Of a stretch of 59,998 nt of DNA, positions 50,697-58,018 are shown in pieces (position 1 is the first letter of the stretch; each line of letters begins with the position of its first letter). The notes beneath the pieces were generated by a model that had not been told where the DNA came from, ran no database searches, and saw only the letters and a program-made list of their open reading frames with translations. The stretch comes from Oscillospiraceae bacterium (GTDB lineage: Bacteria; Bacillota; Clostridia; Oscillospirales; CAG-272): NCBI GenBank assembly GCA_015064315.1, contig SVSL01000006.1, positions 1 to 59,998 on the forward strand, read 5' to 3'. A program made the position numbers and the translations under genes.

Positions 50697-51938
50697 TCAA
50701 AGACTTTTTTTCGACCTTTTTTGTTCCAAGCAGACCGTGGATAGCGCCGCCATGATCCAAAACGTACAGAAAACGCCGTGATGATACCAGACATGATCAA
50801 AAAGCCCTGCCGTCAAAGCCCCTATCAGCGCAAATCCGCCGCCATAGAAAGAGAGCCGTGTGTCTCTCCCAAAGCCGGAACGATTTTTAAGCATTTGAAA
50901 GCCCAACACTCCCAAAAAGGAAAGAAACAGCAAAAGTCCGATCCCCCCAAGCTCGCAAAGGATCTGCAAAAAGATCTGGTGGGAATGGATCACGGTCTCG
51001 GTCCCCTTGACGGCATACGGAAGATAATGCTTGGTAAAGCTCTCATATCCCAATCCGATGCCCAAGGGGTGATCAAGGATCATCCGCAAGCACCCCTTCC
51101 AAACGAATAAGCGATACCGAACGGAGGATTCGTTCAGATCTCCAATGCTCCCAAAGCGGTTGACAATATTATGCGGCAGAAAGAAGCACGAAGCGACAAG
51201 CGGAAGCATCCCCACCGCTATACAAATCCGACTGCGGCGGCTGAAGAAAAGGAAAAAAAGAAGAAGAACAAGCATTGCCCCCAGCCATGCACCGCGGCAC
51301 CAGGTGAGGATCAAGCAAAGCAGCTCCGCGCATAAGCAAAGGAATGAAAAAAGGCGGGATAAAAACGGTTCCCCATCCCGAAACAGGATCACAAGCGAAA
51401 TGGGAAAGATCAGCAAGAGATAAACGCTGAAGACGTTGGGGTTTCCAAAGCCTCCCGTCACCCGTCCTCCAATGTCCGAAAAGCGCTCCGGATCCACCCA
51501 TTTCAAGAGTGCTTCTCCCCGAAAATACCGGAAAATACCGAGAAAAGCGGCTATTCCGCCCGAAAGCTGCAACGCAAACGCACCACGCTCCAGCCATACG
51601 CTTTGATCAAAAAAGGATCGTGCGGGAAAATAAAACAGCAACAGCAATGCCCTGACCAAGCCCTCGCAAAGCGCCACCCGATCACGGGTCAAGATGCCAC
51701 TCAGAAGGAACGCCAATGCCAATAATAAAACGAGTGAATCGAGCAAGCGAAAGTGAATGCCACACTTCCCTTTTCGGTTCTCCAAAATCCACGCCGCAAT
51801 CGTCAATCCGACAATCCCTGCCAGGATCAGCGTGGGATGCGGAAGATAACCGAGAAACGGAAACGATAAAAAAAGAAGAAGGATCATTCCCTTGGAAAGC
51901 GCGAATCCTTTCAAGTGCTGCTTGCCGCATTTTTTCAT
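50697..51938 (-). CDS. O-antigen ligase/polymerase (Wzy/WaaL-like) membrane protein
   Basis: 413 residues with about 10-12 membrane helices. The family region GNPNVFSVYLLLIFPISLV, the WCRGAWLG segment (a conserved RG in these proteins), and the large loop FGSIGDLNESSVRYRLFVWKG with HPLGIGLGYESF resemble the O-antigen ligase domain. In Gram-positives such proteins polymerise or ligate surface polysaccharide. Its ribosome site (AGGGGG) lies in the 3' arm of the trmD terminator hairpin. Confidence 0.85.
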   Translation of the reverse strand: MKKCGKQHLKGFALSKGMILLLFLSFPFLGYLPHPTLILAGIVGLTIAAWILENRKGKCGIHFRLLDSLVLLLALAFLLSGILTRDRVALCEGLVRALLLLFYFPARSFFDQSVWLERGAFALQLSGGIAAFLGIFRYFRGEALLKWVDPERFSDIGGRVTGGFGNPNVFSVYLLLIFPISLVILFRDGEPFLSRLFSFLCLCAELLCLILTWCRGAWLGAMLVLLLFFLFFSRRSRICIAVGMLPLVASCFFLPHNIVNRFGSIGDLNESSVRYRLFVWKGCLRMILDHPLGIGLGYESFTKHYLPYAVKGTETVIHSHQIFLQILCELGGIGLLLFLSFLGVLGFQMLKNRSGFGRDTRLSFYGGGFALIGALTAGLFDHVWYHHGVFCTFWIMAALSTVCLEQKRSKKSL

Positions 51939-51970
51939 AAAAAAACCCCCTACATAAGTTTATGTAGAGG
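51939..51970 (-). terminator. trmD terminator carrying the ribosome site of the O-antigen-ligase-like gene
   Basis: On the minus strand CTACATAA (51967-51960) pairs with TTATGTAG (51957-51950) around AC; the trmD stop codon lies inside the 5' arm. It is followed by GGGG, TTTTTTT and ATG. The purine run that ends the stem is the only SD candidate for the next gene. Confidence 0.7.
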
Positions 51971-52679
51971 ATTTCTCTTGCTCCAATAAATCGGGACGAA
52001 GCTTTTTGGTCATTTCCAGCGCCTGCTCATCGCGCCAGCGGTCAATATTGGCATGATGCCCCGAAATCAGCACGTCGGGAACCTTCACGCCGTGAAATTC
52101 GTAGGGTCTTGTGTATTGCGGGTATTCCAAAAGTCCGGAGGAAATGCTTTCCTTTTCGTAGCACTCGGCATCTGACAGCACACCGTCCACAAGACGCGCC
52201 ACACAGTCCACCAGAATGCAAGCGGGAATCTCTCCACCCGTCAGAACAAAATCTCCAATAGAGATCTCCTCGTCCACGATCTCGTCCACGATTCGGCGGT
52301 CAACCCCCTCATAATGTCCGCATAGCAGAATCAGATTGTCATAATTGTTTGCCAGTTCAGCGGCTTTCTTTTGATTCAGTACGCTTCCCGTGGGAGAAAG
52401 ATAGATGACTCTCCGACGTACAGGCGGCTCTGCCTCAGCACTCTGCTGTGCCAGGATCGCCTCGTAGCAATTATAGATGGGAGGCGCCATCATCAGCATT
52501 CCCTTGCCGCCTCCGTAAGGCGTATCATCCACACGGCGGTGCTTGTCCTCGGAATAGTCACGGATGTTATGTGTCTTTACAGTAATCGCGCCGCTTTTTT
52601 GGGCACGACCGATAATGCTCTCTCCCAGCACCGTGCGCACAAGATCGGGAAAGAGGGTCATAATATCAAAGCGCATCAT
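51960..52679 (-). CDS. trmD: tRNA (guanine37-N1)-methyltransferase TrmD
   Basis: 239-residue SPOUT methyltransferase that makes m1G37 next to the anticodon and prevents frameshifting. Typical stretches: FDIMTLFPDLV, HRRVDDTPYGGGKGMLM, LLCGHYEGVDRR, IGDFVLTGGEIPA, YTRPYEFHGVKVPDVL and SGHHANIDRWR. Two ATGs are possible (52679 or 52676); both overlap the rimM stop. The rimM-trmD pair is conserved. Confidence 0.97.
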   Translation of the reverse strand: MMRFDIMTLFPDLVRTVLGESIIGRAQKSGAITVKTHNIRDYSEDKHRRVDDTPYGGGKGMLMMAPPIYNCYEAILAQQSAEAEPPVRRRVIYLSPTGSVLNQKKAAELANNYDNLILLCGHYEGVDRRIVDEIVDEEISIGDFVLTGGEIPACILVDCVARLVDGVLSDAECYEKESISSGLLEYPQYTRPYEFHGVKVPDVLISGHHANIDRWRDEQALEMTKKLRPDLLEQEKSST

Positions 52680-53200
52680 ACGTTCTCTCCCTTTCCGTCA
52701 AGAAGTCCGGGAATCGGGCGCACGTAAATTGCATCCTCGGGATCGATTCTGATAATAAATTCGGGAACAGCGGGAACGATCGCCTCTCCAAAGGGCGTAG
52801 TCACAAAGTAAAGGTCGGTTGCACCTTGAGATGTAATATTCTTCAAGGTTCCCAGCTCCTCACCGGTGTCGGCGTGGCGTACGGGAAGCCCAAGCAGATC
52901 CACGATAAAGAAGTCGCCCTCCTCCAGCGGAAGCTCCTCTCGCGCGGCATATACCACGGTATTGCGGAGGGCGTTGGCGGCGGTCTCATCGGAAATCCCC
53001 TCCAGATTCATCAGCACAAACTGCTTGAAGATCGAAGCGCGCAGAACCTTGCGGGCGCGATAGGAGCTTCCATCCAAGAACCAAACGCGCTCCAAGGACG
53101 CCAAAACGTCGGGAGAATCGCACCACGATTCCAGCTTCACCGTTCCGCGAAAGCCGTGGGTGTTGATGATCTTGCCACATTCCAGATAAGCCTTTTTCAT
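52676..53200 (-). CDS. rimM: Ribosome maturation factor RimM
   Basis: 174-residue 30S assembly factor that binds ribosomal protein uS19. A PRC-barrel pair is visible: N-terminal LECGKIINTHGFRGTVKLES and C-terminal DFFIVDLLGLPV with FGEAIVPAVPEFI. It starts its own transcript from a TTGCAT/TATACT promoter and overlaps trmD. Confidence 0.95.
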   Translation of the reverse strand: MKKAYLECGKIINTHGFRGTVKLESWCDSPDVLASLERVWFLDGSSYRARKVLRASIFKQFVLMNLEGISDETAANALRNTVVYAAREELPLEEGDFFIVDLLGLPVRHADTGEELGTLKNITSQGATDLYFVTTPFGEAIVPAVPEFIIRIDPEDAIYVRPIPGLLDGKGENV

Positions 53201-53264
53201 AAAACAGACGCTGTTCCTTTCTATCCAAACGCCCTTGGGCGCGGTTTTGTCACGTTACCGATAT

Positions 53265-53293
53265 AGTATAACACATTTTTGATCAAAATGCAA
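53265..53293 (-). promoter_or_regulatory. Promoter of rimM-trmD
   Basis: TTGCAT and TATACT on the minus strand with 17-bp spacing, 65 bp from the rimM ATG. Confidence 0.6.
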
Positions 53294-53374
53294 GATTACA
53301 GGCTCTTTTTCTCAAAATCCTGCTTCCTTTTTTGTGAAAATCAAAAAAAACATGAAAATGTTTACAAATACCTC

Positions 53375-53403
53375 TTGTATTTCATCCCGTAATAGAGTAT
53401 AAT
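53375..53403 (+). promoter_or_regulatory. Promoter of yajC
   Basis: TTGTAT and TATAAT with 17-bp spacing, 32 bp before the ATG; GGAGG follows. Confidence 0.8.
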
Positions 53404-53435
53404 AATAGAAATTTTGTAAAACGGAGGAATCTGAA

Positions 53436-53750
53436 ATGTTTATTTATTCTTTGGCAGCAGCCGAGGCTGCGGGCAGTCTTCTGCTTCCCATTTCCTTGGT
53501 AATTATGGTCCTTGCCTTCTATTTCTTTGGCATTCGTCCTCAGAAAAAGCAGGAGCGCGAGGTAAACGCCATGCGCAACGCGCTGACGGTTGGTGACGAG
53601 ATCACTACCATTGGCGGACTCATCGGCAAGATCGTCAGCATTAAGGACGAGACCTGTGTCATCGAAACCACTCACGAGCGCACCAAGATCCGCATTCTCA
53701 AGAGTGCCGTCAGCCGCGTTGACGTAAAGGCTGAGGATTCCGAGGGCTGA
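53436..53750 (+). CDS. yajC: Preprotein translocase subunit YajC
   Basis: 104-residue single-pass protein associated with the Sec translocon. Membrane helix at ~15-32, then FFGIRPQKKQERE and the conserved cytoplasmic region VGDEITTIGGLIGKIVSI. No secDF beside it here. It ends in a terminator-like hairpin shared with the next gene's ribosome site. Confidence 0.95.
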   Translation: MFIYSLAAAEAAGSLLLPISLVIMVLAFYFFGIRPQKKQEREVNAMRNALTVGDEITTIGGLIGKIVSIKDETCVIETTHERTKIRILKSAVSRVDVKAEDSEG

Positions 53751-53767
53751 TCTCAAAAAAACGGAAT

Positions 53768-53823
53768 AAAAAAGCCTCCGCAGGAATATGCTTTATCAAG
53801 GCATACGATTACGGAGGTTTTTT
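53768..53823 (+). terminator. yajC terminator hairpin carrying the ribosome site of the next gene
   Basis: CCTCCG (53775-53780) pairs with CGGAGG (53812-53817); a nested TATGC/GCATA stem lies inside. TTTTTT, CC and the next ATG (53826) follow. GGAGG is thus both the 3' arm and the Shine-Dalgarno. Confidence 0.8.
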
Positions 53824-53825
53824 CC

Positions 53826-54284
53826 ATGAAAAAAGCAACGGCTGCAAAACGGAAGGTGCACGCAAAAAGACCGTCTCCCGAGGAAAGCACCTTGGGGATC
53901 TGGACCCTTCATCTTGGCAAAAGTCTTTTGATCACCCTGGCGGTGGGCTTGGGCATTTTATTGACCCTTTCCCTCTTTGCATACTTTTACACCGATCCCA
54001 ACACGCTGATCCTCCCACTCGCTTTGTCGGGTGCCGGCTTGACCGCCTTGATCAGCGGCATTATCACGGTAAAAATTCACGGTCACTCAGCATTGATCTG
54101 CGGGTTGCTCAGCGGTTGCCTGCTTCTTTGCGTGATGATGCTACTCTCCCTCTTCTTCACCAACGACGGCACGGGATATTCCACCGGCATTTCCTGCCTC
54201 TTGCACGTGGGAATTCCAATTCTTTCGGTCATTGGTGCCTATTGGGGAACCCCAAGAAAAGCATCCGGAAAGCATCGAAAATAA
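53826..54284 (+). CDS. TIGR04086-family membrane protein
   Basis: 152 residues, four membrane helices (about 32-52, 60-80, 90-110, 120-142) and a basic N-terminus. The pattern, with an Asp-bearing loop and Gly-rich helices, matches the small membrane protein often found beside yajC in Clostridia; function unknown. Its ribosome site is in the yajC terminator, so it may be expressed only when that hairpin is open or from a start within it. Confidence 0.75.
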   Translation: MKKATAAKRKVHAKRPSPEESTLGIWTLHLGKSLLITLAVGLGILLTLSLFAYFYTDPNTLILPLALSGAGLTALISGIITVKIHGHSALICGLLSGCLLLCVMMLLSLFFTNDGTGYSTGISCLLHVGIPILSVIGAYWGTPRKASGKHRK

Positions 54285-54388
54285 AACTTCACGGAGCACT
54301 GTCGAAAAAGCATCGGCGGTGCCCCTGTTTTATATAAATATTCACAATCAGTTCACGATATTTGACAATTTTCGCCTTAAAAATGATG

Positions 54389-54394
54389 TATAAT
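54389..54394 (+). promoter_or_regulatory. -10 box ahead of the ABC exporter genes
   Basis: TATAAT 43 bp before the chosen start. A perfect TTGACA lies 21 bp upstream (54362-54367), which is too far for a standard promoter, so only the -10 is certain. Confidence 0.5.
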
Positions 54395-54437
54395 AATAAG
54401 GTTATAGATAAAAGAAGAAAGGACATTGCGTTTCTCC

Positions 54438-56168
54438 ATGAAAAAGCTGTTGGTTTATCTGAAGCCATACAAAAAAGAAACCGTGATCAGCCCACTGTTC
54501 AAGCTGCTGGAAGCGATCTTTGATCTGTTGGTCCCCATTGTGGTCAAGCTGATCATCGACGTTGGCATTGAAAACCGTGATCATCCCTACATCTGGGGTA
54601 TGTGCGGTATTTTGGTGCTGTTTGCGCTGGTAGGACTTACCTGCTCCTTTATCGCCCAATATTTCGCGGCAAAGGCAGCGGTAGGATTCAGTACAGGGCT
54701 CAGAAGCGATCTTTTTGGAAAAATCCAAAAATTCTCCTATTCGCAAACAGATCAGATCGGTACATCCACGCTGATCACCCGAATGACCACTGACGTCAAT
54801 CAGGTGCAATCCGCGGTCAATCTCTTCCTGCGCCTCTTTTTGCGCTCGCCCATCATCGTGTTGGGTGCCATGATCATGGCGTTTACCGTAAGCCCGCGCA
54901 ACGCTTGGATCTTTGTGGTCATCATTCCTCTGCTTTCTATTGTGATCTTTTCCATTATGATCAAGAGTATTCCGCTTTACAAAAAAGTGCAGAAAAATCT
55001 TGACCGTGTGACCTCGGTAACCCGTGAAAATCTTTCGGGCTCCCGCGTCATCCGCGCCTTTGGCAAAGAAAAAAATGAAATCCGCCGCTTTGAGGAAGCC
55101 AACGAGGATCATTATCAGATTCAGAACTTTGTGGGAAAGATCTCGGCACTGATGAATCCCCTCACCCTGATCCTTGTGAATCTCGGTGTGGTCTTGATTC
55201 TTCTGTTTGGCGCCAAGGACGTAGACACAGGCAATCTTACCATGGGCGAGGTGGTCGCTCTGACCAACTACATGGCACAGATCCTTGTGGAGCTGGTGAA
55301 ATTCGCAAATACCATCTTTACCATCAACAAGGCATTGGCTTGCGCCAATCGCATTGAAGCAATTCTGGAAACGCCCGTTTCCGTAGAGCGTGTGGAATCT
55401 GTCTGCGAGAGCGCTGATATCGAGGGCTCCTCGGTATTCTTCCAAAACGTCAGCCTGACCTATGAGGGAGACGCAGAGCCCTCCTTGGAGGAGCTTTCCT
55501 TCCGTGTTCCCAAGGGCGCAACCGTAGGCATTATCGGCTCCACAGGCTCCGGAAAAACCTCTTTGATCAATCTGATCCCCCGTTTTTACGAAGCCACCGA
55601 GGGTAAGGTGTACGTTGACGGCATGGACGTACGCAGCTATCATCCAGACGATCTGCGTGAAAAGATCGCGCTGGTACCTCAAAAAGCCGTGCTCTTCCGC
55701 GGAACCGTTCGTTCCAATCTTCTTTGGGGAAATGAAAACGCCACCGATGAAGAGCTTTGGAACGCGCTTGAGGCGGCACAGGCCAAGGACTTTATCGCTG
55801 CGAAAGAAGGATTGGATACGCCCGTTTCTCAAAACGGAAAGAATTTTTCGGGCGGTCAAAGGCAAAGACTTACCATAGCGAGAGCACTGGTAAGAAAAGC
55901 CGACATTCTGATTCTTGATGACAGCTCCTCGGCACTGGACTATGCCACCGACGCCGCACTTCGCAGTGCGATCAAGGCACTCCCCTACGATCACACCGTA
56001 TTTATCATTTCTCAAAGGACCTCCTCGATTCGGCACGCCGATATGATTGTGGTTCTGGAGGACGGTCGCATTGTTGGAAACGGAACGCACGAGTCGCTTT
56101 TGGAAAGCTGTGAGGTCTACCGAGAGATCTATGATTCTCAGTTTCGGAAAGGCGGTGAAGAAGCATGA
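54438..56168 (+). CDS. ABC exporter subunit with degenerate ATP site
   Basis: 576 residues: six-helix exporter domain (~1-310) and ATPase. Walker A GSTGSGKTS near 369, signature FSGGQRQ near 471, Walker B LILDDSS where the catalytic Glu is replaced by Asp, and the switch-His position is Gln (ISQRTSS). This is the degenerate half of heterodimeric exporters such as BmrC/LmrC; the partner is the next gene, overlapping by 4 bp. Start ATG 54438 is preferred to a TTG at 54426; the upstream AAAGGA is loosely spaced. Substrate (drug or peptide) unknown. Confidence 0.92.
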   Translation: MKKLLVYLKPYKKETVISPLFKLLEAIFDLLVPIVVKLIIDVGIENRDHPYIWGMCGILVLFALVGLTCSFIAQYFAAKAAVGFSTGLRSDLFGKIQKFSYSQTDQIGTSTLITRMTTDVNQVQSAVNLFLRLFLRSPIIVLGAMIMAFTVSPRNAWIFVVIIPLLSIVIFSIMIKSIPLYKKVQKNLDRVTSVTRENLSGSRVIRAFGKEKNEIRRFEEANEDHYQIQNFVGKISALMNPLTLILVNLGVVLILLFGAKDVDTGNLTMGEVVALTNYMAQILVELVKFANTIFTINKALACANRIEAILETPVSVERVESVCESADIEGSSVFFQNVSLTYEGDAEPSLEELSFRVPKGATVGIIGSTGSGKTSLINLIPRFYEATEGKVYVDGMDVRSYHPDDLREKIALVPQKAVLFRGTVRSNLLWGNENATDEELWNALEAAQAKDFIAAKEGLDTPVSQNGKNFSGGQRQRLTIARALVRKADILILDDSSSALDYATDAALRSAIKALPYDHTVFIISQRTSSIRHADMIVVLEDGRIVGNGTHESLLESCEVYREIYDSQFRKGGEEA

Positions 56169-57919
56169 AAAAGACAAAATTTGACGTCAAAACCATCAAA
56201 CGCGTGTTGAAATATCTCAAGCGCTATCGTGCCATGCTTTTCTTCTCACTCTTCTTTGCCGCATTGAACGTGGCATTGACGCTGTATATTCCCCTTTTGA
56301 CGGGACAAGCCATCGACCTGATGTTGGGCAAGGGGCTTGTAGATTGGGACGGCGTTGTCGCTATTGTCATTCAGATCACCGTTTGCACGGGAATCTCGGC
56401 GCTCTGTCAATGGCTGATGAACGTGATCAACAATCGCATTACCTACGGCATGGTTCGCAAGCTCCGCCGCGATGCCTTTGCCAAATTCCAAAAGCTTCCC
56501 CTCTCCTATTTGGACAACCATTCGGTAGGCGAGATCGTCAGCCGCCTTATGACCGACGTAGAACAATTCACCGACGGTCTGCTCATGGGCTTTGCCCAGT
56601 TCTTTACCGGAATCCTGACCATTTTGGGAACGCTTGTGATCATGCTGGTCATCAAGCCCTCCATTGCCTTTGTGGTCATTCTGGTAACACCCCTTTCGCT
56701 CTTCGTTGCCTCATTTATCGCAAAGAAGACCTATTCCATGTTCCGCCTGCAAGCAGAGACCCGAGCGGAGCAGACCGCAATGATCGACGAGTATATCGGC
56801 AACCACAAGGTGGTGCTTGCCTTTGGTCGCGAGGATGAATCACAAAAGGAATTTGACGAGATCAATGGACGGCTCGGCAAATGCGCACTACGCGCAACCT
56901 TCTTCTCCTCCCTTACCAATCCTTCCACCCGATTTGTAAACAATCTGGTTTACGCCGGCGTTGCGCTCACCGGCGCATTTATGGTCATTGGAAGCGGTGG
57001 CGCCTTCAGCGTGGGTAGCCTTTCGGTCTTTCTGACCTACGCCAACCAGTACACCAAGCCCTTTAACGAAATTTCGGGAGTGCTCACCGAGCTGCAAAAC
57101 GCCATTGCCTGCGCCGCACGACTCTTTGAGCTGATGGATGAGCCCAACGTTCCCTCGGATGCCGAGGATGCTCGTGTTCTGGACGTAGCCGACGGCAACG
57201 TGGCACTCAAGAACGTGGCGTTCTCCTATACCCCCGAGCAGGATCTGATCCGAGATCTCAATCTCACCGTTCGCCCCGGACAGCGAATCGCCATTGTTGG
57301 TCCCACGGGCTGCGGAAAGACCACGGTGATCAATCTGCTCATGCGATTCTATGACGTAAACGACGGCGCCATCTTTGTCAGCGGAACCGATATTCGGGAT
57401 ATTACCCGATCCAGCTTGCGCGCAAACTGGGGTATGGTTCTTCAAGATACCTGGCTCAGAGCCGCTACGGTACGCGAAAACATTTGTATGGCAAAGCCGG
57501 ATGCCACCGATGAAGAAATGATTGCGGCGGCAAAGGCGGCACACGCCCATTCCTTTATCAAGCGTCTGCCCAAGGGATACGACACGGTGCTGGGCGAAAA
57601 CGGCGGCGATCTGTCACAGGGACAAAAGCAGCTGCTTTGCATTGCCCGCGTAATGCTCTGCCTGCCTCCCATGCTGATCCTTGATGAGGCAACCTCCTCC
57701 ATCGACACCCGTATGGAGCTGAAGATCCAAAACGCCTTCTCCAAGATGATGCAGGGGCGCACCTCCTTTATCGTGGCGCACAGACTCTCTACAATTGAGA
57801 GCGCCGACGTGATCCTTGTCATGAAGGACGGCAAGATCATTGAGCAAGGAGATCACCAAGCCCTTCTTTCTCAAAAGGGATTCTACTACAATCTCTACAA
57901 CAGTCAGTTCGCAAGCTGA
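56165..57919 (+). CDS. ABC exporter subunit with canonical ATP site
   Basis: 584 residues: six-helix domain (~20-320) and ATPase with Walker A GPTGCGKTT, Q-loop, Walker B LILDEATSS with the catalytic Glu intact, and switch His in VAHRLST. The signature reads LSQGQKQ instead of LSGGQ, as expected where the opposite site is the degenerate one. It forms a heterodimer with the upstream subunit; the two genes are coupled by ATGA overlap. Confidence 0.93.
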   Translation: MKKTKFDVKTIKRVLKYLKRYRAMLFFSLFFAALNVALTLYIPLLTGQAIDLMLGKGLVDWDGVVAIVIQITVCTGISALCQWLMNVINNRITYGMVRKLRRDAFAKFQKLPLSYLDNHSVGEIVSRLMTDVEQFTDGLLMGFAQFFTGILTILGTLVIMLVIKPSIAFVVILVTPLSLFVASFIAKKTYSMFRLQAETRAEQTAMIDEYIGNHKVVLAFGREDESQKEFDEINGRLGKCALRATFFSSLTNPSTRFVNNLVYAGVALTGAFMVIGSGGAFSVGSLSVFLTYANQYTKPFNEISGVLTELQNAIACAARLFELMDEPNVPSDAEDARVLDVADGNVALKNVAFSYTPEQDLIRDLNLTVRPGQRIAIVGPTGCGKTTVINLLMRFYDVNDGAIFVSGTDIRDITRSSLRANWGMVLQDTWLRAATVRENICMAKPDATDEEMIAAAKAAHAHSFIKRLPKGYDTVLGENGGDLSQGQKQLLCIARVMLCLPPMLILDEATSSIDTRMELKIQNAFSKMMQGRTSFIVAHRLSTIESADVILVMKDGKIIEQGDHQALLSQKGFYYNLYNSQFAS

Positions 57920-57977
57920 TAAAAAGTGAAAAATCTCTGTATTTTCAGAAATTCTTCACATTCACTTTAAAAAACAA

Positions 57978-57986
57978 TGATATAAT
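57978..57986 (+). promoter_or_regulatory. Extended -10 promoter of the MacB-like gene
   Basis: TGATATAAT, an extended -10 box, 33 bp before the ATG; the region upstream is A/T-rich without a clear -35. Confidence 0.6.
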
Positions 57987-58018
57987 GTTACATTCCATTT
58001 CATTCGCAGGAGGATTTT

